DNA from: Moniliella sp. 'wahieum'
Lineage: Eukaryota > Basidiomycota > Moniliellomycetes > Moniliellales > Moniliellaceae
NCBI GenBank assembly: GCA_003971905.1
Contig: RSEE01000087.1
Coordinates: forward strand, 124,001 to 188,000
Direction: 5' to 3'
DNA: 64,000 nt
The notes under the pieces were generated by a model, which did no database searches, was not told where the DNA came from, and saw only the letters and a program-made list of their open reading frames with translations. The number at the start of each line of letters is the position of its first letter. The first letter of the stretch is position 1. A program made the translations under genes and the position numbers. Shown one piece after another: positions 34,901-46,614 of the stretch.

Positions 34901-37900
34901 CCTCCACGCGCCCGCCGACGGCGGCGTACTCCCACATGGAGGAGCGGCCGCCGGCCATGGCATCCACCCGGCCACCCACCATGGTTGCTGGGCCGCCCAT
35001 GCCTGCGCCCCACACGCGGCCGCCCACCATGGTTTCGGGCCCTCCTGCACCGCGGATGCCCTCCTATGCCATGGGCGACCAACGCGCGGCCTCCGTCCTG
35101 CCAACGAGCGAGATGCGGCCGTCTCCGCATAGTCGAATGACGCGGCCCTCGGGCGTGCCTTCTGTGGTCGACGAGGAGTCATCCCATACCCACCATACCC
35201 ACGATGAGCTCATGCCCATGCCGGAGCCCCAAGTGATGGGGAGCATGTACGGTGACCCGCCTCCGCCTGCCCAGGACCCACCGCACCGTCCCTTTTTCCG
35301 GATCGCGCCCGGCCCTCGGCTCGCAGGGAGCCCTCCATCCCCCGCCCCGCCGAGCATCAACCCGCCGACGGAACTTGCTGACCCAACCCCCCCGTTCCAC
35401 GGGATGCATGAGCCGTACCAGAGCCCTATCCCCCCATGACGGGAACGATGCCCCCTGTCCAGCCAATGGAGCAGTCCTATCCCCGTTGATCATGCGCGCG
35501 CAGGACCGGGATTCCAGCCTACGAGCCAGTCGATCCCCCATCCGATCACTACACGGCCCCCAGCGGCCCTCCTCCGCCAGGAAGCGAGGCGTTCAGCACC
35601 GAGCGTCCACCTCGGCCGGGCTCGGTTCGTCCATCTCACCTGCCCCCTCCACTCGCCCTGGCACGTACTCCCACACTCCCAGGCTAGGTGGTGGTACGGT
35701 AGCTGCGACCGACTACGGCACGGCGCCCATGACTCACGCAGATGCCACACCCTCCCACGCCCAGAACCACGCCTTCCTCCAAATGCCGGAACACCCAAGG
35801 ACCGAAGCCTCCGGCCACCCGACGCCGCCTGGACACAATCCATTTGCTCCCATCGAAGAGCTGGAGCAGCATCCGGGCCCCGATCCGCAGGGACCGTCCC
35901 CCACACCTGCCTCTCCATCTGGCCAGAATCAAGGAACAAGGGAGAGTTTGACGGCGACCCGCCTCCGGGAGGCAACTATCCCATGGCGAACGATTTCCAG
36001 GGTGTTACTCCCAGCGAGGTAGGCGGGAAAGATGGAAGTGCAGCCAAATCGCTGCCACCTGCCCAAGAGGGACATCAAGGCGAGACGCGTGACATTGGAA
36101 TGCCTGCATCTCAGCCGGAGCACACCTCTCGGCTGCTCACTCTTCTCGAGCCTCTGGCAGGTCTCCCTCGCATACAACCGAGCAGAAGGCAGAGGCCCCT
36201 CGACCGCCTTCCCAAGAAAAAAGTTTTGGTACCCTCCGGGATCTGTCTGGGCACGGTGGGTTTGTCCATGCGGACGATTTGGATCCCGAAAGAAAGCATC
36301 ACTTTTTTGGAACGTCGACGCCTGGACACCATGTGCGCTTGCCGGGGCTCGACTCACCGCTGGAGGAGGAGGAGGAGCCGAAGGAGGATGAGCTGGGTCC
36401 GACGGGCTCCGACCCGTATGCTCCGAAGCGAGGCGTGATGCTCTACGACCCTCCCATGAGCCATAGGAGGGATCAGTCTACGGAACGCCCTCGCAGGGAG
36501 CGCGGGGAACGTCGGAGCATGCCAGCCACGGAGATCATCCAAAGGAGGAGGATGTGGGTGCGCACACGTTGTATGCGGACAATGAAGACGAGGCAGAGGA
36601 AGAAGGGGACGGAGCGGGCCACCATTCGCAGCGATCGCTCCGACCCAGCCTACACAGCAACCGGGCTGGCTCAACCGCTCCGAGCCACCTCAGCAGGCCA
36701 AGCAAAGCTGGTTCCCGAGCGGGTAGCCGGAGCATCGCTGGAAGCAAGCTCGGGTCTCCAGGACGGACAAGGCATGCCCACGATCCCAGCGTGTATGGAA
36801 CGGCTCCTCCCTCCCCTGCCTCGGCCTCGGGGACCGAGTGGGGAACAGTGCCTGATGAACCCCCACCGGTGCCGCGGAAGACCTCGGAGGTGGGAAGGAC
36901 TAGCGCTGCTCGTCCGTACAGCCTCTCTACAATCCCCGAGGACGCTAGTGGACCTCCAAGCAGTGTCGGCTCAGACGATTACGGTGTGCCGAGTGAGGTA
37001 GGGTCGGAGGCTCGACATGCGACCCGGCCCATGTCCGCACTACATTTGGTGCAGACCCACCCTGTGGAAAGAGGAGGCGGAAACGGCATCCGATGCGGAC
37101 AAATCTGCCGAACACGAAAGAGGGGGCCCGAATGAGGAGCAAGATGATTCTCAGGAAAAGGAGCCCGATCAATCTGTTCTCGAGGAAGAGGAGCCCGAAG
37201 GAGAATCGGAAGAAGAGGAGCCCGAAGGAGAATCGGAAGAAGAGGAGCCCGAAGGAGAATCGGAGGAAGAGGGAGGACACGAACCTGAATCGCTCCCTTC
37301 CTCCAGGATCGGTTCATGAAGGATCCCACGTATCAAAAGCCTCTACGGCTCCCCTTCGGCTCGGTCGCGGGGAATCTTCTCGGCGCCATCAGACGTGGCC
37401 TCCACGGCGCCATCGACAGTCCTGTCCAAAGATGTATCCAACACCCCCTCAAAGGTATCCTCCAGGGGCGCATCAAAGGTTGCTCGGAAAGTTCCGTCTG
37501 AAGTTGCGGAATCTTCTTCCACGGCCCCTTTCAAGGCTCCGTCGAAGGCACAATCTAAAGCCCATTCTAAGGCCTCTTCCAAACCTCCGTCCAAAGTTTC
37601 TTCCAAGTATGGCATCCTCTAATGCGCCATCTAAAGCATCAAAAGGTACGTTCAAAGCTCCATCTAAAGCCATGCCTAACATCTGTTTCCCAGGTTCGTC
37701 CAAAGCTCCGTCGAAGAATATATCAGACGTGCCGTCGGCGAAATCAGGAAAGAGTGCCAAGAGCGCCAAGAGCGCCAAGAGCGCAAGCGTCTATATACCC
37801 CTCCGGTTGATTCGACGGGGCGATGGTGTCGTCGGCCAAGCCTGCCGTCCGCTCCATCAAGTTGGCCACGCGCGATGCCCCCCTTTCCTCGGGCGAGGAC

Positions 37901-40900
37901 ATTGACAGAGCACGGATGAGCACCGTGGGACTGAGCAAGAGGGTGACGCGATTGAAGACGAAGGCGAGGAGACCGAAGAAGAAGATGGCGAGAGCGAGGA
38001 GGATGAGGCCCAGGAGAAGGAGAAGGATCAATATTCCAGATCCGAGTCTCCTGCCACGTCCCCCTCTCTGACGGATGAAACGGATGCGTCTCCATCAGAA
38101 ATTGCGTTGCTCAAGAAGCAAATGGCGGAGCAGCAAGAAGCCTTGAAGCTCTTCAAGGCACAGCAGACTCGTGAGCTTGACGCGCAAGAGGACGCAAAGA
38201 GCAGCCGCTACGAGGAGCTCTTCAACAAGCAGCAGGAACAGCTGGGGGAGATGTCGCGCTATCTGCGTGACCTCAATACTGGCTAGCCCAGGACGCACCT
38301 CGAAGGGCGGACGAGTGGCGCAACCTCTCCAATACCATTTCCAACCTCAAGTCGGGCTTTACTGGCATGCCCACCGACACTGCCCAGGCCATCACCGCCC
38401 AGTTGACCGCTGCCGCTGCTGTGGCAGACAACGCGGCACGGGCCATGGAGGCAGGATCGATGGAGGACGTTGACTCTCCGTCCACGTCGGTGCGAGAGAT
38501 TATGGGTGACCTTGCCCCGCAGTCTCATCCCAAATCCCCACCGACACTAGAGGCGGAGGACAGGGCTCCATCGACGGTTGGGAAGGCTGCTTCTGTGGAG
38601 AGGAAAGACCCCTCGGTGGCATCCCAGTCTCACCCGTGGCGATGCATCCGCGGAGAAGGGCTCGGCCAAGCCCTCCATGGTCGCCTCGGCCCCTGCGGCG
38701 CCCAACCGCCCTCGGTCAAGTCGATGCGGGAGCTTTTGAAGCTCCTCCATCCGCTTCCACGCCTCGTCTCGCTCCGTCAGTCGCCACCCAAACTCTGCCA
38801 AGAGCCAGGAGACAGCTTCCCTCTCTTCACCCCACTAATAGGGCTCTTCCTGTGGCGCCATCTGTCCACTCTTCTCACGGATCAACAGGGCCCCTTCTCG
38901 GGCTCCGTCCAAGGCAGTCTCTGTGGCCTCCCGCGCTCCTCCGCTGCACCCGGGGTCATTCGTCACCCGCCGGATGTGTGGACAGAGGGATCGATATCCG
39001 GCTCGATTCGGATCAAGCCGTTCAAGCCTCCCACAAACGCACTGTCCAACGCCCCCTCGGGCGATGGCTCCTTCCACACGGCACCGACATCTTCGATTCA
39101 CTCGTGGCGCTCATCGGTAAAGGAAGGAGCACCTGCCCCTCCTAGCGTCCGCGGCTCGCCCAGCATGCGCTCCGCGCACTCCAGTGCTCATTCGGGCACG
39201 CGCAGTACTTACTCGACCGCTCCATCAGGAAAGGACCCCAACGGTCTTATCCTTCGTGACGCAGCTGACCTGGATGGATCGATGCATGGCGGCGTTTTGG
39301 GGTCGCGTGCCCCCTTAGTCGAAGACGACACTCCTGACATGGAGAAACTCATGCGCGGCCAGCCGGTCAAGGGGGTTATGCTTCTGGCTTCGCTGCCTGA
39401 GGAAGGTGAGGGCGCTGATGAAGAAGAAGATCATAAAGCGTCCAGCCCCCCCGCTCCTCCCGTCAAGGACAAGACACCGGAAGGTATGTCAACCCTTTCC
39501 ATCCCTCGATCCGTACTGACTCGAGCTGCTTGACAGGCTCGGTGTATGGCACGGCCCCGCTTGCCCCGACCGAGTTCTCCCTGCATGATCAACCTGGAAC
39601 GCTGTCGGTTGTTCCTGAAGAAGCCTCCTACAGGTCTGCATCTGTGGCAAGTGGGTCGCCCAAGTCCATCTCGCACAAGTCCTCGTCCCACAAGGCTTCT
39701 CACAAGTCCGCGTCGCACAAGAGCGAGGAGGCCGACGCTCCTGGCTCAGAGGGGGCACCTTCTCCGCCTCCTAAAGACCGGGAGCTGGCCGAGGAAGAAG
39801 AAGACGATGTGCCTCCCCTCCTCCAAAAGATGAGGAGCCAGAGATCGATCTTGGCCTTGCGGCACTGGACCTGCAGGAAGCCGACCAACCCAACGAGGTG
39901 GATCCACGGATGACACCCTATCTTCTCCAAGCCCGTTCGCACATTGGTCAGGGCTCTGCGCCGTTCGAGATGCCCGAGGTGCAGACACGGGAGTTTGAGC
40001 CGTTTGCCGATCCTGGCTCCCACGACAAGCCGCCTGAGCTGCACATTCTGCCCACATTGGAACCGCCTGCGCCCATCGTGCTCCCCGACCTTCCCAAGCA
40101 CGCCCCTCCGACAGAGACCAAGTCTGAACCCCCACCCGCCAAGCCTCTCGAAAGCTCCCCAGCACCCAAGGAGATCACCTTGGCAGGCCCCAAAAGTATG
40201 GCGCCTCCCCCGAGCCCGATTGCGAAAGAGGGAGGCCCACCTCCTGCACCACTCGTTCCGCCTGGTGAAAAAGTTGATCCACCCAAGGAAGACAAGCCCG
40301 ACAAAAAGGACGATAAGGGTAAGGAAGGCAAAAAGGAGGGGGAAAGGAGGAAGAAAAGAAGGAGGGCAAAAAGGAGGAGGACAAGTCTGAAAAGATGCTC
40401 CAAGAGACCCATGCCAATGTGCAGATGGGCAAGGCGATGGAGGCCATCTTGCAAGACATGTTGGCGGCCAAAGAGGCCAAGAGAAAGAGCACGAAGAGGC
40501 CAAAAAATTGGACGAAGCCCGCACAGCTGCCCTGGATGCCCATCATAAGGCGACCGTGGCGGTACTGGAGAAGGAGCGGAAGTGAACGCAGCGCTGATTA
40601 AGCGCTTGAGGAGAAGGTATGTCCAGTCCAGGTACCCATGAGAGGAGAGAGAGAAGATACTAACGTTTTGACAGCTGGGCGAGCTTCAGAAGGCTCATGA
40701 ATCGGACCGTGCTGCCCGACTTGCTCGCGAGCAAGAAACCGATCCCAAAGCAGGTGCGTGCCCCTTGCGTCCTTTTTCTTCGATCTATGCGACTGACTTG
40801 TGTTTGTTTGTTTTTTTCTCAGCTGTGGAGCAGCTGTTGGGGACGATGCAACAGAATTCCCAAGCGACGGCCCAGTCCTTTGACGTGGCCTTTAAGGGAT

Positions 40901-41263
40901 GCAAGCGTCGTTTGGGGATATGATCAAGAAGACCGAGGAGCAGCACAACAAGATGGTCAAGGCTGTGTCTGCCGCCGGAGGAGAATACTCCAAGGTCACT
41001 GCCGAAGCTACGGCTGGCCAAATGAAGGCCCTCTTGGGCAAGGAGGTTCTCAAGATGTTTGAGGAGGTGGGCCGGATCCGAGAGAGCAAACGGTCACTCG
41101 AACATGAGATGGCGAACTGTTCCGGCTCAAGGCCAAATATACCCCTGGACGGGGGGGCAAGCCTCCGCCTCCTAAAACGCCCGCTGCGCCTGGAAGCGCC
41201 AAGCCACCCTCCACGGCCGCCCCTTCAGTCACCCGCCCGCCCCTGCCCATTCCCCGCCAGTAA
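28956..41263 (+). CDS. Giant, mostly disordered, repeat-built protein (unrecognised)
   Basis: One spliced gene of about 12.3 kb is proposed, starting MADPHGTRLRR at 28956. Sections: Pro/Ala-rich N terminus; a compact region at about 30200-31010 (LIRVCPIELYDLIPSTWLDR, DLFISFFSARERLDFTIDLE); several thousand bases of Ser/Pro/Thr-rich sequence built from repeats (separate entries); acidic and Ser/Lys-rich regions; a coiled coil at 38100-38440 (EIALLKKQMAEQQEALKLFK); and a C-terminal helical region (QMKALLGKEVLKMFEEVGRI) ending PPLPIPRQ at TAA 41261-41263. Plausible introns: 30165-30208, 30905-30957, 39484-39536, 40617-40674 (TACTAAC branch point) and 40754-40822. More than ten frameshifts occur. 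It may instead be two adjacent genes; a start near 36950 cannot be excluded. A cortical or septal scaffold would fit the design, but nothing shows it. Confidence 0.5.
31357..31790 (+). repeat. Coding repeat around SALGMSTLGID (period about 125-130 bp)
   Basis: Near-identical peptide cores ALGMSTLGIDGG (31496), ALGMSTLGIDRG (31621) and ALGLSTLGMDPT (31751) recur. They are preceded by a weaker copy LGMPSIAPDT (31362) and perhaps followed by LGAPSLPTGM (31900). The spacers are Pro/Thr-rich and variable. The conserved core suggests a short binding motif repeated in a disordered chain. Confidence 0.8.
32326..33010 (+). repeat. Duplicated coding module of about 380-430 bp
   Basis: Copy 1: DVPDIATVRMRS (32335), SPQTSPSLE, ASVLYAAPSAV (32440) and HSINLSAR (32507). 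Copy 2: DIPDIGMVRMRS (32710), SPQTSPSLE, a frame-shifted VLYAAPSTV (32880) and HSINLSAR (32940). Order and spacing are kept, with an Arg/Ser-rich insertion in copy 2. Both the DNA and the peptides are similar. Confidence 0.8.
37185..37273 (+). repeat. 27-bp coding minisatellite (EEEPEGESE)
   Basis: Slightly more than three copies of a 27-base unit encoding EEEPEGESE in the acidic part of the giant protein. The copies are almost identical, so the number is likely variable among strains. Confidence 0.95.
37395..37795 (+). repeat. Ser/Lys coding repeat (SKAPSKA, KSAKSAKSA)
   Basis: Tetrad-like repeats such as FKAPSKAQSKAHSKASSKP and SSKAPSK, ending in KSAKSAKSAKSAS, encoded by degenerate TCC/AAG/GCC units across two frames joined by a shift near 37620. 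A related SHKSSSHKASHKSASHKS block lies at 39660-39722. These are strongly basic disordered segments next to an acidic one. Confidence 0.8.
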
Positions 41264-41904
41264 GGGTCGACCTCTGGCTCGTATTTGAAGTTTATGTTTG
41301 TTTTGTTTTGTCTACGTGTTGATGGACGTGCTTGTCCATTGCACCTTTTCTTTGCTTTCTTTGCCGTTTGCACCCTTTGCCTTTTGCACCCGCGCCCCAC
41401 AATTCCCAGGATGTGAGCAGGTTTGCACCTGTCACTCCATTCGTTTCTTCATTTTCCATCTGTTTATGATTCATTGCCATGCTATTGCGACCATGTGTGT
41501 TGTCGATTGTCTCTCCGCTGGTGTCCATCCGACTATTACACCCCATACAGGTGCAGTTGCGCCACTGTTGTGCCGAACATAGCAGTCTGTCCTCATACAA
41601 ATCTACCACATCCGCCGCGAAATTCATGAGTGAAACAGACCCCCCTCTTATTCTCGCATGATGGGTACGATACCACATGGTGAATCCCTGCAGAGGCATG
41701 GATCGCGCCGAGACTGGGTTGTTAGCGTTACCGGTTCCCGTTCAGCTCATACTGAAATGTTGGGTGTTTCCCCTGTCGTAGTGAATGTGGACGATCTAAT
41801 CGCATGTCACCTACCTGGCAGCAAAGCAAAAATAACCCTACCAGCTGAGAGGGGGTAGGTCACATATGATTTCGGATTGGGCAAGGGAACGCCAAAGCGA
41901 GCTC
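41264..41904. other. Intergenic, between convergent giant gene and aminopeptidase
   Basis: About 640 bases, T-rich on the + strand just after the giant gene (41281-41470), consistent with a 3' UTR and terminator. No gene is recognised; short frames on both strands overlap. Confidence 0.5.
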
Positions 41905-43641
41905 TTAGTCCACCACGAGTTCCTGGTCGATCTTCTCAAAGTGTTCAAAGAAGGCCTCAAAGAGCTTGATCTTGTACTCGGGGTCCTTGGACCCACACAT
42001 CTCGCCTGCAACGTGGTCAGCCAAGCTCGGGGAGGAGGAACGTGGGATGGGACATGGGACGTACGAATGAATGCATGGCCAGTTGTGGGTTGCCCAGGTC
42101 GACGGTGCGGATGCCCATCTTGGAAAGCATGGGCCCGATCGTCGAGCCGCAGGGCATGTCGTTCCGCACCTCGAATTCCTGCAGCGGCACTCCAGCCGCC
42201 TTGGCCACGCGACGGAGCAGGAACGTGGTCGGGCCCGTAGAGGCGTAGCGCTGGTTCGCATTGGTCTTGACCACCGGGCCGTGGTTGAGGCGAGGACGGT
42301 GGTTGTCCTCGTACTTGGAACTGTAGTTGGGGTGGAACGCATGGGCCATGTCGGAGCTCAAGAGGAAACTGGCAGCGATCGCACGTTCGTACGCCGACTC
42401 GGCGTCAGTGTACTCGGCCGCGTCCAGCACCGGGCCCCCGGTCACGCGGACCGACGCCAGACGCTTGATCGTGCTCGCGAGCAGGTTCGACTCGGCGCCA
42501 TGCGTCGACACGGAGCCCACCTCTTCATTGTCGAAGAGGCAGATGGCCCGGATGGAACCCGAGGAGACCAAGCTGGCCGGGTCGGCGACCGAGGCCACCA
42601 TGGCCTCGGTGGCACAGAAGCACGACATTTGGTTGTCCAGGCGCGGGGAGAAGATGAACGCATTGTCCCACCACCCACCGTAGCAGGCTGGGTGTCGTAC
42701 AGACTCAGCTCAAAGTCCTGGATTGCCCCACCTCAACGCCAAGCTCGTTGGCAAGCAGACCCAGAAGCACAGGGTGGTGCTTGACGCCCATCGTGGGCGC
42801 CCCCACAGCGGCATCGGCATCGGGACCAGCAGCTTCCTCTTTGACCATCGCCACCCCTGGCGCTGGGGTGGCCTCTTGGTTCAATTCGCTCGAAACAAGA
42901 CCGAGGATGGGCACTGTGTTGTCCTCCTTGTTGAACGTCATGTTGTCGCCTGCGCCACGGTTGAGGTGGATGGCCAAGTTGGGAATGCGCAGCAGCGGCT
43001 GCTTGATGTGCACCAGCTTGGAGGTGAAGGAAGTGTTGGCCTTGGAGTCGGCCACAATCACCCGACCGGCCACCGACAGGTCACGGTCAAACCAAGTGGA
43101 CCACAGGCCGCCGCCGTAGGCCTCGACGCCGCACTGGAGGTAGCCTTCCTTGGTCTTGCGGGAGACGGGCTTGATGTGGAAGTTGGGCGAGTCGGTCTGG
43201 GGAGGAGCGGGGTGAGCGGGGAGCAAGCAAGAGAGGGACAAGCACGCACATGAGCACCGACGACGTACACGCCATTGCCGGGGCGGAAGTGGTGGCCAAC
43301 GGCAAACGCGATGAGCGCGCTCTGGTTGCGGGTGTAGCTAGCAGACGGTCAGACCCGCCCACAGGGAAAGGGACGCGGGAGGGGGACGCACAAGTACTTG
43401 CCGCCGGCCTTGATCTTGCCTGCCCAGGACTCGGTCTCCTTGAGGCGCAGGAAGCCGGCCTTCTCGAGCTGCTCGGCGGACTGGGCGACGGCGTGGAAGG
43501 GGGTGGGGGAGGTTGACGTAGGTGAGGAAGCGGCTGGCGGCCGCGGGGACGGACGAGGGGGGCTGGGAGAAGGCAGGAGGAGGGTCAGGCCAGCCGGGCG
43601 GGCGGTGGCTGTGAGGGCGAGAGAGGAGGGGGGCGTACCAT
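41905..43641 (-). CDS. APE4: Aspartyl aminopeptidase (peptidase family M18)
   Basis: Zinc aminopeptidase removing N-terminal Asp/Glu from peptides; in yeast the homologue is Ape4, cytosolic with some delivery to the vacuole. Visible motifs: TPFHAV near the N terminus, VVGAH-TDSPNFHIKP (metal ligands His and Asp), YGGGLWSTWFDRDL, LDNQMSCF, LFDNEEVGS (catalytic and metal Glu), SSDMAHAFHPNY (His) and NDMPCGSTIGPM. It ends KLFEAFFEHFEKIDQELVVD. The first exon is only the ATG (43639-43641), followed by introns at 43563-43638, 43338-43391, 43197-43259 and about 42008-42050. Frameshifts lie near 43505, 42700 and 42060. Length and motif order match the family. It is divergent from the aquaglyceroporin. 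Confidence 0.93.
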
Positions 43642-44564
43642 GGCGGGCAGGGCAGGCAGGATGGGGGGGAGGAGGGGCTGGGAGGTAGCGGCACGGATTC
43701 CTGAGCATTGACTGAACAACCATGTGCTCTGATCCGCCGCCTGTCTGCCACGTGCCACGCGCCCAGTGTCGTGTGGCCGGCAAGTGCCAATGCCCATCGA
43801 GTGTTCAATGTTCAAGCTCCAGACTAGGGTTCAACATTGGCCTTTCGGCAGTTCACTTGCACCGAACGCATCGACTGCGCATCCCTCCGCCAGGTAGTCC
43901 ACACGATGCAACTCGGAGCTCCCAGCAGCACCAACACCCCCTCCCACCAATGGAGATCGAGAGTACAGATCGCCATGCGCGCGCTGCCAGCTTCTCAGCT
44001 CTTCTCAGATCTCTGATCTCATAGCCCCAGCAACGTCGGCCGTGATGTGACAAATGCAACAACCGTTCGATGATGTCGATGAACGTTCAACTTGAACGTT
44101 TAACCGCTCTCAAAAAAGTAAGTACTGCCGAAGAGAAAGATCCCTCCGTCACGAGGCTGCACCCTATACATGGATCTAGGATTCGATCCTCAGGGCCTCA
44201 CCTACTCCCATAGCATGACATCGGCTGTCGTAGCAGGCCCCGCTCAGACGGTCTGTCCCCGTATCAGGCCATACAGACCCTGCCCCTAGATCCGAGTCGG
44301 CCGAAAGCTTCTTCTATATATACACTACGGTTCATCCCGTGTGTTCCCTCGGCGTATCGGCCCCCCGCTTCTCACACCCTCCACTCTCCCTCCCCATCCT
44401 CCCATACCCCGTCCTTTCTCGAGGCAGGTAGTACACGCCCAGCGATTGTGCCTTTTCAGCCTGCTAACCCTCTCCTCTACACCCTGCCTCTCTCACCTTT
44501 GGTTGACAAATCCACCACATTGCCCCCTGCAGAAACGCCAAGCAGAGAGTGACTCTACTGCACC
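43642..44564. promoter_or_regulatory. Divergent promoter region, aminopeptidase/aquaglyceroporin
   Basis: About 920 bases between two diverging genes. It holds palindromic GAACGTTCAAC/TTGAACGTTTAACC at 44081-44105, related GTTCAATGTTCAAG at 43802-43815, a TATATATA string at 44315-44322 (about 245 bases before the aquaglyceroporin ATG) and a CT-rich leader. No gene is seen inside. Confidence 0.6.
44315..44322 (+). promoter_or_regulatory. TATA-like box of the aquaglyceroporin
   Basis: TATATATA about 245 bases before the ATG. The distance allows for a long 5' UTR; assignment is by position. Confidence 0.4.
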
Positions 44565-46614
44565 ATGGCCGACAAGCAGTCCCGTTCCAGTGGGAACCGC
44601 ACACCCCAACAGGGTCAACTCCAACACCCGGCCTCTACTGGCGCTAAGATGCTTGCCAAGGTGCGCAAGCTGCCCCAGGCAACGGCCGATGAGCTGAGGC
44701 AGATCGTCCGGGAAGAATTGATGGCACATGGCCGTCTTTCTTCCCACTCTGCCAATGACATGAACCGGCAAGACTATCCCCATGGCGGATCGCCGATGAC
44801 AGGCTCTCAACTGCGCAGGGATCCGTTTGGAGACTTTGTCAGTGTCTTTCGCGACGGTCACTGGCACACTGTCTCGCTCCCGCTGGTACGGCCTCGGCCA
44901 ATTCCAAGCGCAAACCCAATTCGAACGCCAGTCACCTCGAGGCCATCGGCTCAGAGGTACCCTCCCATCTCGACATTGAAAACGAAGCTGGCAATGAAGA
45001 GGGTTCAGAGGGTTCAACAGGCAAGGCTTCAAGCGCTACCGAACACGAAAAGCCCGGTTTGCACCATCGTTCACCCGCTGCTGACGACGACGATACCGAT
45101 CTGACTGCAACAAAAGAAAGAAAAGATCGACTTCATCCTCAAGAGATCTTGATGCGTTCCGCCGATTTGCTCAACAAGCGCAAGACCATGGCCCGCCCCG
45201 ATGGGTGTTGACTGCCGAACCAGCGATTTTGCACGACCTCGAACGCCGAGTGGAGAAGTTACACGGGATCCAAAGAACGTTCCCCAACCCCGTTGCTAGA
45301 TTCCGGTTCGAGTTTCGAGAGTCGCTCGCTGAGTTTCTCGGAACATTTATCGTGTGCGTATTGCTGCCCCCGTGTACTGCAGCAGAAGGTCAGGCCCAAG
45401 GCGAGGAAGCACATTGGTCTTTGACTCTTTTTCTCACTGTTGCAACTGAAAGAACATTAATGGTTGTTAGACGACGTCTCGATAAGAGCCCCGACTGACT
45501 TTGTCCTCCGTTGTGATGTTTCCCTTACTTTGCAGTTTGACAATCGGTCTGGCAGCCAATTGCCAAGTCACCCTCTCTACCCTGGCTGGTGGAAGTGTTA
45601 AAGGCAATACCTTGTCTGAAGCGATTGCCTGGGGGGTAGCTACCGGCTGTGGGATCTGGACCTCGGGTGGGATTAGTGGTGGCCATCTCAATCCTGCTGT
45701 CACCCTTACCTTTTCTGTGCACCGGGGGTTCCCACCGCGACGGATCCCGGCGTACATTCTAGCGCAGGTGGCCGGTTCCTTTGTGGCTGCACTCTGTGTG
45801 TTCGGCGTCTACCGTCATGCGATCACGCTGTACGACCCGCACCTCACCATGGGCAGTGCGGGCGGGTTCCTGACCGCCCCCATCCAAGAGGTTGTGAGCC
45901 CGCAACGGTCGGCATACGGATTTCGGCGTTTTGGGAACGAGGTACTGGGCAGCACCGTGCTGATGATCATCATCTTGGCTTCGGGCGATGCACACAACAC
46001 ACCTCCGCCGGAAGGGATGGGTCCGATGCTGCTCCTCTGGGCCATCATTGGCCTGATTGCATCCTTTGCCTACGTCGACGGTGCAGGCTTGAACCCGTCG
46101 CGAGACTTGGGTCCTAGGGTACGTCCCCCCCCCCCGGTTTGGAGATGCTACTAAGTGAACATGGGGCTGACTGGGGACACGCGCACTACGGCCTGTGATA
46201 TAGGCGGAATAGCTGGCGCTGTACGCAGTCGGCTATGGACGGAGAGAGCTGTGGACATACGACGGCCTGGCGTGGTTGTGGTGTGCCATCCTGGGTCCGA
46301 TTTGTGGGATGATGCTGGGGGCGGCGCTGTATGACGCGGCGATCTACCAAGGGCAAGAAGCGCTGATGAACAAGCCCTTCTCCATCCCGGGGATCTCCAA
46401 CACATCGGATGGCCGCGTGACGCGTGCGCTGGTCGAGACGCTGTGCCACCTGCGGCTGCCGAGGCGGCTGCTGCTGTGGCTGTTTGATTGTGCCGACGGA
46501 GCGCCCGAGCGGCGGGCGGCGGGGCCCCAGCCCCGGGCAGACGAAAAGCAGCAGGGCTACTGGGACGATGCGCGCCAGCTCTCCACCGCCAGCAGCAGCA
46601 CGGGCGGCGACTAG
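44565..46614 (+). CDS. Aquaglyceroporin (MIP family) with long cytosolic N terminus
   Basis: Membrane channel for glycerol and/or water. Starts MADKQSRSSGN at 44565, with about 220 mostly hydrophilic residues before the first membrane span (ESLAEFLGTFIV). Six-span MIP core follows: CQVTLSTLAGG, first pore loop GGHLNPAVT, YILAQVAGSFVAA, LGSTVLMIIILA, WAIIGLIASFAYVDG, second pore loop GLNPSRDLGPR, and a last span AWLWCAILGPICGMMLG. The Asp after NPSR is typical of glycerol-conducting members. The second loop is NPS rather than NPA. Introns lie at 45354-45535 and 46119-46212. Frame breaks fall in the N-terminal part (about 44890, 45040 and 45200). The long N terminus recalls Fps1/Yfl054c-type fungal channels. 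Confidence 0.9.

Noticed and set aside
34062-35182. Long minus-strand frames opposite the giant gene
   Set aside because: High GC keeps antisense frames open; the translations are Arg/Gly/Ala-rich without motifs, while the sense frame repeats MPMPEPQ and ATDYG motifs.
42071-42784. 237-codon + strand frame opposite the aminopeptidase
   Set aside because: The opposite strand carries the complete M18 motif set in the right order.
44160-44190. GATTCGATCC string resembling a tRNA T-loop
   Set aside because: No matching acceptor, D or anticodon stems could be drawn around it.
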